Part shown: piece after piece, positions 11,605 to 23,735 of the stretch | Layout of the letters: each line of letters starts with the position of its first letter | Position numbering within the stretch: position 1 is the stretch's first letter | Source: Cryptomeria japonica | Lineage: Eukaryota; Streptophyta; Pinopsida; Cupressales; Cupressaceae | Length of the DNA: 64,000 bases | Direction of reading: 5' to 3' | Assembly: GCF_030272615.1 (NCBI RefSeq) | Contig: NC_081406.1 | Coordinates: 239,372,422-239,436,421 of the forward strand | Translations under genes and position numbers: made by a program | Notes under the pieces: generated by a model | What the model saw: only the letters and a program-made list of their open reading frames with translations | Databases searched by the model: none | What the model was told of the DNA's origin: nothing

Positions 11605-13990
11605 TCAAATGATACCATAGGAGATCATATAAATCATGTATACAATAAAACCATCAATCATATATTGACAGATGACAACCAAGTAAATGTCATTAATATC
11701 AAAGAAAAACATGAACATGAGTCTATCAATGTAACCACCAAAGCTCAAAAATATGTCTTGAAAGGACATACATCAACAAAAACAATCCTCCCCAAGATAA
11801 CTTAGTTGATCAACTACAGAAAAATCCTTCTTAGATATCCATACTCGAGTTACTAAAACTTTCGCCGAAACATAAGGACATCTTGGAACAAGCACTAGTT
11901 GAAACAAATGCACCTCAAGATCTGGATATTGACAAATTTCAAGCCATGGTGGCTCACATGATAGGGATTCATAATCTCACCTTTTCCGAACATGATAATA
12001 TCTCTTTGAGCCATCCACATAATACTCCCCTTCACATTGAAGTCTTAGTCTACAAACATTGAGTTAAAAGAGTATTAATAGATGGAAGAGCTGGTCTCAA
12101 TATTTTTACCTTAGAACTTATCCGTGCATTAGACTTCTTTGAGAAGTCTATTGATCCACACAAAAAGATCACCATCAAGGTATATGATGATGAAGAAAGA
12201 TCATCCAAGGGAAAAGTAATACTATCTTTTCAGGTAGGACCAATACAAAGGGACACTATGTGCCAAGTCTTAGACATAGACTTGACATACAATATTTTAT
12301 TGGGTCATCCTTGGATACATGAAATGAAAGCACTACCATCGACCTACCATCAGTGTGTCAAATTAACATATAATGGAAAAGAGATCTCTATATCTGCTGA
12401 TAATAACCCTTTTCAACATTGCAATGCTATGGGGGCAGCCCAAGAAAACTTAGTTTCACATAACAGGGAACCTCAAACTTCCTCAACATTAGATCATCAT
12501 CAAGAAAAACTTAAATCTTTATCCATGTATTTCAAAAAAAAGATGAAAATCAAAGAGCAAGGCATGGGATAATACTCATGTGTCTATCCAAATTGCTGGC
12601 ATCACCAAAATCTCATGGACAACCTTCTACATTGACACATCAAGCAACATAGCCCATCACCAAGTTTGATGGAAAGTTTATTCAACTGGGTACACTAGCA
12701 CATGAATTAGAAGAGAAGGACATCCTTAGTTGGCTATACAAAGATGAGGAAGAAGACAGAGCTGCTACTATGGAGGTAGCCATACCAACACAACAGTATG
12801 TAAAAGGATTCTTGATCATGCAATGGATGGGATGCAATGACAAAGGACCTATAGGAAAACATCAAGAAGGCATTACAGAACCATTGGACCCTCCTTCATA
12901 GTTTTCTCGAGACAAAATAGGACTGGGATATGGACACAGTCGACCCCCAAGGCAGAAGCAAAATAAATATCAAAAGCCTCAGTTGAAAGTAAAGAAGAAA
13001 TACAACAAGGACTCATGCCAAGAGGTACTACACCAAGCAGCAAAAACAATAAGGAAATAGCAAGAATACCAAGAAAAAGAGAAACAATAAGAGGAGTTGG
13101 CCATTCAAAAAGAAGAAGCATCTTATGAGGAAGTACACCATGTTTAGGAACCCATTCAAAGCAAGGCAGAATCACTTCTTGAAGAAATCACTACTCTCCA
13201 AGGAGAAACAATATATGAACAGATGCAAAGAGTACAAGAAGGTTCTGATACGGAATCAGAGAAAACTACAAGAATGGTATCAATTATCAAGGATCTCTTT
13301 TCACCCTACAACATACCTATCCATAGCACTGAAAGACTCTGGGACAATACTTCTGAAACTGATTCTAATGACTATGAATGGGGTAGTTGTTCAAATATTA
13401 TTGAAGATATCCCTGAAGGTGCTATTCATACACCCCTTTGTCAGGAAGGACAAGGCACAGAGACTAGATTACTTGAATTTGGTCCACAACATATCTATAA
13501 AGCTAAAGAAAATGAGAAACGAAACTATGAGCATGTCTACATGGAAGATGATACCATCAAAGACCTCAATAATATCATTAACTTAACCAATATCCTAGAC
13601 AATTTTAATGATACATTTATCATGACACTTACAACAACAAATCTTGACCCACCAAATGACCCTTTACCATTCATATTTCCTAATTTAATAGACTGGGATG
13701 AACTTGAACACCATGACTTACCCATATTTCCAGATGATGAATCCATTATCCATTACATATGTATAGTCAATCCGAAATTAGACTCTACCAACAAACAAAA
13801 TAATGACATCTGCAATCAGGAGAGTGCCATGTCTTTCAGTTGCAAAAATAAAAGAAACAAGGGATCTAATGCTAAAAACTAATCAATGGCAACACTAGAT
13901 CATAAAAAAGTAAAAATAAAGGATGCATCCATAGGTGAAAACCTTTTTAAGGCACCTACGGATGATAGACTTGACACTCTTCCTGAACAC
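11605..13990 (+). pseudogene. Protease and acidic linker region of G1 gag-pol
   Basis: Follows gag without an LTR or spacer. The aspartic protease core lies near 12060-12140 (VKRVLIDGRAGLNIFTLELIRAL); the active-site DGGAG of G2 reads DGRAG here, so the site is damaged. A stretch at 12258-12572 continues the protease (DLTYNILLGHPWIHEM). From about 13220 to 13880 comes a poorly conserved acidic linker rich in Asp, Asn and Ser, also present in G2 at 46361-45462. Multiple stops and frame changes. Protease would mature the polyprotein; the linker has no known role. Confidence 0.8.
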
Positions 13991-14011
13991 TATCAAGAGT
14001 AATCACCCATA

Positions 14012-15480
14012 TTGATTGAGCCTACTCAATCAATCAATATTGGTACAAAAGAAGAAGCTAAAAACATACACCTAGCGGAGTCTCTGACAAAAGAAGAGAA
14101 ACCAAAATTTATCAAATTCTTCAAAGAAAAGCAAATCAATTTTTCTTGGTCCTATGCAAATATGCCCAGAGTAGATCCACACTTAATTATGCATCATTTA
14201 TCTATTGCTCCAGGAGCTAATCCAGTCAACAAAAAGTTAAGAAAGATGAATCCACATGTAGCATTAATGGTCAAAGATGAACTAAAGAAGTTATTAGATG
14301 TCGGATTTATTTGACCTATAGACTATGCTGAATGGATTTCAAACATTGTGCCAGTTTCAAAACTAGATGGAAGAATCAGGATATGCATAGATTTTAGAGA
14401 TGTTAACAAAGCCTATCCAAAGGATGAATTTCCTTTGCCCAACATCAACATAATTGTAGATCTCACACTGGTCCATGCAATGCTCTCATTAATGGACAGT
14501 TTCTCTGGATACAATCAAATCAAGATAGCTCCAGAGGACCAAGATAAAACAACATTCACCTGTCCTTGGAAAATGTATTGTTGGAATGTCATGCCTTTTG
14601 GCTTGAAGAATGCTGGTGCAACTTATCAAAGAGAAATAATGACAATCTTTCATGATATGATGCATACCTTCATCGAGTACTATGTGGATGATTTACTGGC
14701 TAAGTCATTTACTTGGGCAGAATATTTGGGCATATTAGATAAAATATTTCAAAGATTGGAGAAATTACAAGTCAGGCTAAACCCTAAGAAGTGTGTTTTC
14801 AAGGTAACATCAGACAAATTATTAGGATACATTGTGTTAGCAAAGGGCATTGAAGTAGATCCAGTGAAGGTACATGCCATCATGGAGATGCCACCTCCTA
14901 TAAACATTAGTCAACTCAGATCTCTACAAGGATGACTCTAATCAATTAGGTGATTCATAGCCCAAATAGTAGATAAAAGTCTACCATTCAATCATCTACT
15001 ACATAAGAACATACCATTCAGATGGGAGGCCAAGTGTGTAGAATCATTCTATCAAATCAAGCAATATCTAATGAGCCCACCAGTTCTAGTACCACCAATA
15101 GCAAGGAAGCCACTTATTCTCTACATATCAACAATGGACATATCATTGGGGTTACTATTAACACAAGAAGATCAAGAAGGCAAGGAATGAGCTATATATT
15201 ACATCAACAAGATATTAAATGGCTATGAGCTTAATTACACATTTATTGAGAAGGCTTGTTTAGCTGTGGTATTCGCCTCTCAAAATTTTTGATATTACAT
15301 GCTAGCTCACACAATCAAGCTAGTAGAAAAAATTGATCCTAGCAAAGCAACTCTTACAGGCAGATTAGCTAAATGGGTCATGATTCTTAGCAAGTTTGAT
15401 ATCCACTACATAGAGCATTGGGCTATCAAGGGACAAGTAATTGCAGATCAATTAGGTGAAGCACCACTACCCAATAAGCA
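14012..15480 (+). pseudogene. Reverse transcriptase and first RNase H of G1
   Basis: Gypsy RT with P-V-S-K-L-D-G-R-I-R-I-C-I-D-F-R-D at 14350, the fingers/palm motif FSGYNQIKIAPEDQDKTTF, MPFGLKNAGATYQR, and catalytic YVDD near 14680. After RT the first RNase H follows (15040-15470), frameshifted around 15040-15230 and resuming at MLAHTIKLVEKIDP (15299). Interrupted by stops such as the one after GFI (14312). RT would copy genomic RNA into cDNA and RNase H would degrade the RNA strand. Close to G2 at 45335-44157, which is more intact. Confidence 0.9.
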
Positions 15481-15835
15481 ACCAATGAAAGTGGAATTTT
15501 CAGATAGGGATGTCCTTACTATTACCACTAAGAAGTGGACCCTATACTTTGACGGTTCCTATACTCAACATGGCACAAGTGACAAGATCTTGTTTGTCAC
15601 TCCTGAAGGACACACCATACCAAAATCATATAGACTCATGTTTCCATGCACAAATAACATCGCTGAGTATGAAGCACTAGTCACAGGAATCAAAATGGTC
15701 ATGCAATGGAGAATCATGGAATTGAAGGCCTATGGAGATTCCCAACTGGTTATAAATTAGATCAACAATGAATATCAAACAAAGGATGACAAGTTGTCGC
15801 CATACAAAAGAATGGTAGATGACTTCAAATAGTAT
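15481..15835 (+). pseudogene. Second (archaeal-type) RNase H of G1
   Basis: The segment reads WTLYFDGSYTQHG, then CTNNIAEYEALVTGIKMV and YGDSQLVIN, giving the D-E-D catalytic order of a cellular/archaeal-type RNase H1. A second RNase H after the ordinary one is diagnostic of the plant Tat/Ogre clade. Stops near 15760 and 15829 truncate it. The G2 counterpart at 44093-43746 is open throughout. Confidence 0.88.
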
Positions 15836-17287
15836 TTTTGTACACATCACCTTCAAACAAATACCAAGGTTGGACAATAGAGCAGCTGATGCAATGGCTA
15901 CTATCACTTCACTACTACAAATTCCAGAGCAATAGAGTCATTATGAGTTTCTGGTAGAGCAACTGTTTTCCCCAGCCTATGACAATTATGTATCCCATGT
16001 TATCTATGCCTTAACCAGTTTAGACTCTCCTTTGTATGGGACAATATATGAGTATCTTAAAACCAATACCCTACCCATTGACCTATCTCAGAATAAAAAA
16101 CATAACTTTATCTTGTAATCCGCTTGTTATACCTTAACAACCGATACCCTTTATTGTCGAGGCCTAGATGGTACTCTTCTTAATTGCCTTGATTGCAATG
16201 AATCTGACTCTATTTTACATGAGATTCATGAAGGTATCTATGGCACACATTCAACTAGTCATACTATCACTAAAAACTTCTGAGAATGGGATATTATTGG
16301 CCAACAATGGAGAAAGAATCTTATCAATTTGCAAAGAAATGTCCTAACTGCCAAATCCATGGCAATCTTATCCATGCACTAGCACAAGAATTGCAACCAT
16401 TTAGAACTTCTTGGCCTTTTTGTTAGTGGAGACTTCATTTAGTAGGAAAAATACATCCTTCTTCTTCAAATGGACACAAGTTCGTTATCACTGCAGCATA
16501 ATATTTTATAAAATGGATTGAAGTAGTCCCAATGACCATAGTAACTAGAAAGAAAATTGCCTCTTTTATTCTCAATTATCTAATTTACAGATATGGCATC
16601 CCCAGTTCTATTATAACAAACAACAGGCGTCCCTTCAAAAATTAGGATGTGTGAGAATTATGTGAATGATTCAAAATCCAACATCTTTTTTCTACACCTT
16701 AATACCCCCAGGGGAATGGTCAAGTAGAGGCATCAAATAAAACAATATTGAAAATCCTAAAGAAGACAGTAAATGATATAGGAAAGGATTGGCATGTGCA
16801 ACTCAATCCGACACTCTAGGCATATAGGACTAGCATTCGAACACCTATAGGAGCTATGCCATATTCATTGGTGTATGGATTAGAAGAAATTTTACCTCTT
16901 GAGGTAGAAATTTCATCACTCAGAGTATCTTTGAAAGGCCTCATTCCAGATGAGGAGTATCGAGTCAACAAATTGCAAGAACTCGAGCTTCTGGATGAAA
17001 AATGCCAACATGCCTATACTCACCTCAAAGCATACTAGCAGCGAATGTACAGAAGCTACAACCACAAAGTCATCCCTAGAATTTTTAAAGTCGGTGATCC
17101 TGTAGTCAAAGAAAATCCCCAAAATCAACAGGATCAAGAAAAGAAGGGGAAATTTGAGCCTAACTGGTTGAGTCACTATGTCATAAGATCAACCTATGGA
17201 TCATGTGCCTATCAACTAACAACTTCAAAAGGATATGTGCTCAATGAACCAACCAAAAACATCCATTTGAAGAAATTCTATACTTGA
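15836..17287 (+). pseudogene. Integrase of G1
   Basis: N-terminal zinc-binding part is scrambled by stops; the CPNCQIHG portion is readable near 16340. In the core, the first Asp (LDLVGKI in G2) is His (LHLVGKI), the second (TDNGRPF in G2) is Asn (TNNRRPF), and the Glu remains (GNGQVEASNK). The C-terminal part (16856-17287) is open and ends HLKKFYT, as in G2. Two of three catalytic residues are lost, so it is inactive besides carrying many stops. Integrase would insert the cDNA into chromatin. No chromodomain is visible, as expected for Tat-type elements. Confidence 0.88.
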
Positions 17288-18886
17288 GTGGTCTAATGCA
17301 CGAAAAAAGTGAAAAATACAAAAACGAATCAGAAAAATAACAAAAAAATCAAAACAACAAAAAGGTGCAATAAAAAAAAGTGGTGAAAACCTAGCAACAT
17401 GTGCTATTTGTGAGGGAAAATCTCCTCTATCTATTATTACTTGAATATATTTTTCATCCAAAGTCAAAACTAATGGCCATCGCCCAACACTTTATATGCA
17501 GCATTTCCCGGACATACTTAGTGTAGTCACTATCCTTTTTTATCTAAAGATCAGTTTATCATATTCCACCATGACTTGGTAATCACTGTACATATCCACA
17601 TTGATTTATATCTATAACTAGGGGAAACATTTATCAAACTTCAAGCAAGCAAGAATTGCAGCATGCCAAACAACTCTTGTCATGCCAACAACTCATCAGC
17701 CGAGAAAACAAAACACTGATCCTATTAACAACTTCAACACACACATGATGGATGATTTTCTGAATTATAATTTGTTTACATCTCGCATGAAGTTTTGACT
17801 ATTTTGCACTTGAACTTTTTGAATCATTGGATTTCCTAAAAATTTCTCAATGATGCATCGAGCTAGAGGAAATGGCCATAGAGTCTGATAATTTTGGTTT
17901 TCTATTTGTGAGGCAATCACTTGTACTGTGCAAATTTTGTCTCAAGACATGATTCAAAATGTATCACTAAAGACATTGTTCCACTTTGCGCATACAAATG
18001 GTCCAATCTTGTCTGTTTATATGCAAGCAACACTCAGGTCATCTTGGTTCAATTATACCTTGATGCTTGTGCCATCTTGCAATATCAAAATCCATGTAAG
18101 TTTTTCTCAGGTCATTATGGTTCAAATATAACATTATGCTTTCATAAAATTCCAACATATCAAAGACTCAATGATGATAAACAATAAATAGAGCAAAACA
18201 AGTGACTACACAGGAATGGCAACAACAGAATGAGGATGATCAATTAGTTGCATATCATTTTACAATTAGTTGCATATCATGTAAATTTGCATTTCATTAC
18301 ACATGATTATCATTGTCATACATCTCATTTTCAAGATACATCTCACAACATTATCATTATCATACATCTCATTTTCAAGATACATCTCACATTATTATCA
18401 TTATCATACATCTCATTTTCAAGATACATCTCACATAATTATCATTATCATACATCTCATTTTCAAGATGCATCTCACATCATTATCATTATCATACATC
18501 TCATTTTCAAAATGCATCTCACATCATTATCATTATCATACATCTTGCATCATTATCATTATATCATCACATCTTCATCATAAATCATATCTATCAATAT
18601 CATATCAAAAGAATTTATCTTATCAAAAGAATTTATCTAAGCATCACATCATCATCATAGAAATATCATATCAATGCATAAATCATCATCCATAAACACA
18701 TCACATGTGGATCAGAAAATCGGTGTCATATATCTCAAAAATGATCAAAATATACAAAGGATGTCATGTTTGTCAAAATACAACAAAACACTCAAAATAC
18801 AATAGCGACAAGTCTCTTAGGTATGACTATCTCCTGAGGCTGATGGTCTCACAATAGATGTCCCAACACCTGGATCTCCATGTGGA
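17288..18886 (+). other. Noncoding spacer after pol in G1
   Basis: About 1.6 kb between the end of integrase and the end of the antisense PMD gene. It matches the G2 spacer (40753-42290) in order: a purine-rich run after the stop, a conserved stretch around 17400-18200, then AT-rich tandem repeats. No credible reading frame. It probably holds the antisense gene's 3' end. Confidence 0.6.
18316..18560 (+). repeat. 44-bp tandem repeat
   Basis: About five copies of a unit containing CATACATCTCATTTTCAAGA, period 44 bp by direct counting. Open frames across it are artefacts of the repeat. Confidence 0.85.
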
Positions 18887-20880
18887 TCACATCACGATAG
18901 CTCTGTAACACCTTTTCTCTCTATTCCTGACTGACTCTGAGTTGATCGACTGACTATATAGCTAGGAGCTCTATGCTCTCTAGGGACTAGCTCCTCATAT
19001 AATCACCTATAGTACTCGGCCTCCTTGGTCATGTACCATATCTCCCTTAGTGTGTCCCTCATAGGGGCACCGACTCTCGCTCTCTATAGTGTCTCTGCAA
19101 GCTCCTCTGCCCACCCTAGGCGGTCTGCCATCATATCTCGCTCTGCTGTAATCTAGGTAATCTATTGCTGTTGAGCCAATACCTATGCGTGAAGCTTCTA
19201 CACTGTGATATATAGGGACCTAATCTATGCATCCTATCGGTGGGTGGGTACTCGGACCTGAATGGGTACCTGTGTCATGGTCTCACACATTCCTATCCCT
19301 ATCCTAGGCACCAGTGGAGGTAATACATCTAATCTCCTCCTCTGGGTCACCCGCCTAAACTCCTATGTCCCACCCATAGCTGTTATCACCTTGCCAACTC
19401 TACCAGCTACAATTGCCAAACCTCCCCTCCCTCCCTCCCCAACTTCTCACCTGACTAATCCTCCTCTTCTCCTATCTCTACTTCCTCTCCCATCTCTCCC
19501 TCTATCTCCTCTCCTCCCTCCATCTCCTCCTCCATCTCCCTGTCTCCCTCTACCACCTCCTCTCCCATCTCCTCTATCATCTTCTCCATATTCTCCCTCC
19601 TCTATATACTCCCCACCTCCTCTCTCTATCTCAACTCCCCTCACCTCTTTGGCTTCTCATCCTCCTCATCATCAAAAGCGAGAATCATCTTCACTATATC
19701 TAATATCCATGCTACAACATGCACCATAAAATAAGTGAAGAACTCCTCCATCATCCCAACATCTACCACTCCAAACCCACAATCCCATATTTGTCTATCC
19801 AAATGCATGTACTACTCCACAACCACTGCTCTATGAATTGTCAACCCCCACTCTGGCACATCCTATCTCTGACGAGCATATAAGCATGCTCCCTGTGGTA
19901 TACCTTGTTGTCGACCATCCTACCACTAAACATGACTATGCAAAAATTATCTCAATAATAAAGGGTATCACGACATGAATACATAGGGTATATTAGCCCG
20001 TCCTCAACCCATACCTCATAGTCCATATACGGTCTTCAGATGACCGTATCAATATCATTGAGCACCCATATCCAATGCTCTAGTTTTTCCAGCTTACACT
20101 GGACAACTATCCCTGTATACCCATATGCATAAGCCTGACCAACTGGCCTATCCTTGTTTGTAAGTGGCCTCACTGTGGGAATGTGCTCCCAAGCCCACAC
20201 TTGTAATAATGTGACCCCCACTGATAAAATCATGTATCCCAGATACACCACCGTATGAAGCTCTCTATAAAGATGGGCCAACATACAGGACCCCCATGCA
20301 AACTTGCAACCTTGAGTCACCATATCCTCTAGAACCAATCCCCAGCCCATTGCCAGTCCCTTTGACCTATAGTTGGGACACAAGAAGCCACCTAAAAAAC
20401 CTACCAGTACAGAAGGTAGTGGAGCATAATCAAAATCTATAAACTGCTACTAAGGGATCTCATATCCACAAATCTGATCATCATGGAATATCCGATGAAG
20501 AGCCTTTGTCCCATCCTCCTCTATCTTCTCATATGGAAATAGTTCTCCAATCACTGGAATCCATAAAATCCGATAACAGTCCTCTGGAGTGACTGCCATC
20601 TCCCCAGTAGCCAAATGAAAGGTGCTCAAGACACTGTGCCACCTCTCTACCAAAGTTGTCAGTAAATCTTGGTTAATGATATTCCGAGGCATGTTCAACA
20701 AAGAGGATAAACCACACCTCTCAATAATATCTCTATCAACTTGTGTCAAATGTGGAATCAAGGACCATGGTCTTGGAAATAGTTCTCGTGACTACAATAC
20801 ACCAAGACACTCCTGTAACACAAAAACATGTCCAAACATCAATTCCCACATCTATCCGATATATCCAAATCAACACAAAA

Positions 20881-21150
20881 GCAACTTGAAACAACAAAAT
20901 ATCAAATCAAGTTCCATATCAAAAATCAAATCCCATATTGAAATCAAAAGCAACTTTAAACAACAAAATATCAAATCAAGTTCCATATTGAAAATCAAAT
21001 CCCATATCAAAATCAAAAGCAACTTGAAACAACAAAATATCAAATCAAGTTCCATATCAAAAATTAAATCCCATATCGAAATCAAAATCAACTTGAAACA
21101 ATGAAATATCAAATCAAGTTCCATATTGACAATCAAGAACCACATCAAAA
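20881..21150 (-). repeat. 69-bp tandem repeat inside the PMD intron of G1
   Basis: Four units starting at 20881, 20950, 21019 and 21088. Each contains AACTTGATTTG and TTTCAAGTTG on the gene's strand, arms that could pair as AACTTG/CAAGTT. G2 has shorter repeats with the same arms at the same position just before the acceptor. Confidence 0.85.
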
Positions 21151-21489
21151 ATAAAAAATCCATATCGTAAGAACCATATCAAGAAATCAAACTCAAAGAC
21201 CCATAACACAAGCAACTCTAAAATCATATCAGGAACCATATCAGAAATCATGAATCAGAACTCATATCAGACATCAAATTCAATTGCAAGGCAAAAATCA
21301 AAGATCCATATCAAAAGAACATCAGGATCCTCATAAAAAACAAACACTCAATCTGGCAATCCATACCAAAGCAGCAAAATTGGATATTAAGACAACAGGC
21401 ACGACCTTGACACAGCTCAAAAGACACCTATTCACCCCTAAATCGTCTACCTCATCTATTTTTCCCTGCAATGCAATCTTCCCACTTCT

Positions 21490-21830
21490 TTCTAGCTATT
21501 TTTCATGCTCACACACTAAGATATCCCTCCCACGTGCTATGCTGCCACCTATGCACTAGCTAAACTTGGCTACGTGCTAAGACCTTTACTCTATGCACTA
21601 AATTAACCCTATGTGCTACCCATATCACCCCTCTTGCTAACCTAAGAATCCTATGTGCTAGGTTAACACTATGCACTGCCATGTTCCTCGCATGCGCTAC
21701 CCTGTTAGCCCTATGTGCTATTCTATCCTATGTGCTACCCTAAACCTATGACGTGCTACCTAAGGGCTCCTAGATGCTAACCTAGCTAAAACAACCTTAC
21801 GCACTATGATGTCTATCATATGCACTAAAC
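21490..21830 (-). repeat. TAGCGC-type octamer array in the PMD intron of G1
   Basis: On the plus strand this reads as repeated tATGTGCTA, TACGTGCTA and TATGCACTA; on the strand of the PMD transcript these are TAGCACATA, TAGCACGTA and TAGTGCATA, decayed forms of TAGCGC(A/G)TA. About fifteen units with 20-25 bp spacing, entirely inside the intron. Confidence 0.75.
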
Positions 21831-22061
21831 CGTGAGATTCGAAGGTCAAAAATTAAAACCATGACTAAAATAGACAAAACAAAAAACAAAAAGTACAAAA
21901 TTAGGATGACTTATAGGTGGACCATATGCGGAGGGCCTCCAGTATTGACGAACACGCTCGAATCGGTGAGAAGCATAGGGAAACGACATTTTGGCACTCT
22001 CCAAGTGTCACTCTCACCAAAAGTCAAAAGGTGCAAATGATAAAAAACAAATCACTTTTCA

Positions 22062-22071
22062 CCTTTTTATA
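22062..22071 (-). promoter_or_regulatory. TATA box of the antisense PMD gene in G1
   Basis: TATAAAAAGG on the minus strand, about 80 nt before the exon 1 ATG at 21989. G2 has TATAAAAGG at almost the same distance (37711 to 37792). Confidence 0.75.
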
Positions 22072-22156
22072 GGGTAAAAGTAAATTCGGGTTAGTAGGTG
22101 GGGCATGTATTTTGCTCATTGTGTCACTTTTAACCCTATCAAACATCATTTTTTGG

Positions 22157-22261
22157 GAGATGAATCAATAACTCTGCATGAAACACAGTCAACATTCAAC
22201 AATGCAATCAAATCAAAAACGATTATCAATTCAACAAAATTTTCAAATTTTGATTCATCTC
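22157..22261. promoter_or_regulatory. Inverted repeat upstream of the antisense TATA box in G1
   Basis: Arms GAGATGAATCAA at 22157-22168 and TTGATTCATCTC at 22250-22261 are perfect 12-bp inverted repeats about 80 bp apart. The same arms, 13 and 17 bp long, occur at the matching place in G2 and its partial second copy. GGGGCAT boxes flank it in all three. Probably a regulatory site pair or a hairpin. Confidence 0.6.
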
Positions 22262-22395
22262 TCGAGGGGGCATTATCAATATCATTTATCAAATCTGGGG
22301 CATGACATCAACATCTCGATATATGACATCACATCGATCAAATTTTGGTGACACATCAAATTTTTCTTTGAATCAACATGCACACGCGTCACTTC

Positions 22396-22409
22396 AAAGA
22401 GGGGCAAAA
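22396..22409 (+). other. Polypurine tract of G1
   Basis: AAAGAGGGGCAAAA ends exactly at the TG of the 3' LTR, the place where plus-strand DNA synthesis is primed. G2 has the complementary tract at 37344-37358. Confidence 0.9.
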
Positions 22410-23730
22410 TGTAGACGTATAAAAATGACCACTTTCTTAAGTGAATATTTAATATTCATTTTAACTTTATTCCTCCAGTTAATTAAATTTTATTTAGTTA
22501 AAATTATTCATATTCATCTATTTGATTAAATAAGTTATTCAATTTATTTAATTAATTTCCGTTTCTCACCTTTTACTTAAATTTACATTTAATTAAATTA
22601 TTCCTTGCAAGTAAATAAATCTAATTTATTTATTTTAATCCCTCACTTGCATTTATGCAACTTGCATCTATTTTGTTGAAATAAAGCAATTTATTTTAAT
22701 TAAAATTACCCTCCATCCACTTGCATTCTCCTACATATCCCACTTGCCTCCCTAAAACCCCTTCTAGATTCTTCTAATCCCTTCTAAATTAACCTAACCC
22801 ATCCCCTAAATATTGTCACATCCCTAAACTAAGGGAAGTCACTTCTTAAACCCTCAAAGTCTTTGAAAACCATTAAAGACTTTATGTCTTCAACAAGTTA
22901 ACCTTGAAAGTCTTCCAAACCATTAATGGTTAACTCAACCCTCTTGCATGATTAGAGACTTTCTCTCTAACTCAACCCTCATCTAACCCAAGGGTCTCAT
23001 CAAGCATTCATTGCTTTGACCATGGTTATCCCTTTAACCCTTTCACAAGAGTTTATTCTTTCGCTAAAATCTTTATCCATTGGATAACCCTAACCTAACC
23101 TTTACCCTTACCTCCCAAGGTAACCATGAGGTCTTCTCAAGCATTTAATGCTTCTTACATCCCCTCTCAAGCAGTCTTATGTTGACAATTGTCACCATTT
23201 CATTGGTGAGAATTGTAAACATGGATTGATAGCTTTCAATCCTGGCCCTTGTTAAAATCATCTAATCTTGACCATCCATTGCCCTATTTTTCCTATAAAT
23301 AGAGCTCTCATTCCTCCATTTTCATCATCCAAGTTTCATGCATGTAATCTATACACATTATCATAATAATCATAATAAGCAAGTGTATCATGTTAGGATA
23401 GTTCTTTTACTAATCCTTTCATCTTATCATCATATACATGCTAGTTTAATTCATATTGGTTAATATCATGCACATTTAGGATTGCATTCATGTTAGATTG
23501 ATCAAACATCCCTTATTCTCATGATTGTCATCCCTAAGTCACTTTGCTCAGTGATCTGGGAGAAAAGGCTTTGGCTTGAGGAGTCTTGTGAGATAGAAAA
23601 CAATGGAAAATCCCTTGGGAAGTTGAGTTATTCCATATAACTCCATAACTTGTACGAAGAGTCTCATTGGTGTGTGGACTAGTCCTGTATTCATATTTTC
23701 CATTTCATCGCACCACTTTTCCTGCACACA
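22410..23730 (+). repeat. 3' LTR of G1
   Basis: Starts TGTAGACGTAT and ends TGCACACA; 1,321 bp. Collinear with the 5' LTR but lacking its 242-bp duplicated unit and some shorter segments. TATA box at 23293-23302. Confidence 0.93.
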
Positions 23731-23735
23731 ACTTG
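23731..23735. other. Target site duplication, right copy (acttg) of G1
   Basis: Matches 4305-4309 exactly, immediately after the terminal CA of the 3' LTR. Confidence 0.93.

Larger units (their letters stand above)
18887..21989 (-). pseudogene. Antisense PMD gene of G1 (two exons)
   Basis: Runs against gag-pol. Exon 1 is 21989-21915: 25 open codons starting M-S-F-P-Y, with HRFER in the middle and GPP at the end. The donor position reads ATAAGT (GTAAGT in G2). The intron is 20813-21914 and the acceptor reads TGTTACAG. Exon 2 starts GAG at 20812 in the same phase as G2. Exon 2 encodes a plant mobile domain: PRPWSLIP, VERWHSVLSTFHLATGEM, VTPEDCYRIL (20761-20450), then GWGLVLEDMVTQG and KLEHWIWVLNDIDTV (20383-20036). 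A Gly/Arg/Asp-rich tail is at 19644-19447. Several stops and frame changes make it a pseudogene. PMD proteins such as MAIN/MAIL act in silencing and genome stability; a role for this copy is unknown. Confidence 0.85.
4310..23730 (+). mobile_element. Complete but decayed Ty3/gypsy Tat/Ogre-type retrotransposon G1
   Basis: A 19.4-kb element with 5' LTR, PBS, long leader, gag, protease, RT-RNase H, a second archaeal-type RNase H, integrase, a noncoding 3' region with an antisense PMD gene, PPT and 3' LTR, bounded by a 5-bp target duplication (acttg). The dual RNase H and the large size are hallmarks of the plant Tat/Ogre clade. It inserted into the integrase of the older copia element Cx. All frames carry stops, and two integrase catalytic Asp residues are replaced. 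A copia solo LTR is nested in the leader. It is the same family as G2 (35867-56130), in opposite orientation. Confidence 0.95.

Noticed and set aside
18248-18695. His/Ile/Ser-rich open frames
   Set aside because: Produced by the 44-bp tandem repeat, with no family motif.
19262-19729. Proline-rich plus-strand frame of 155 codons
   Set aside because: It is the complement of the Arg/Gly-rich tail of the antisense PMD gene in G1.
21909-21914. AT-AC type intron suggested by ATAAGT donors in G1 and in the 54787 copy
   Set aside because: The rest of the site is an ordinary GTAAGT consensus, the third copy has GTAAGT, and the acceptor is a normal CAG; a G to A decay is simpler.
4310-23730. Endogenous pararetrovirus
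   Set aside because: Clear LTRs, PPT, target duplication and integrase; no movement protein. It is an LTR retrotransposon.
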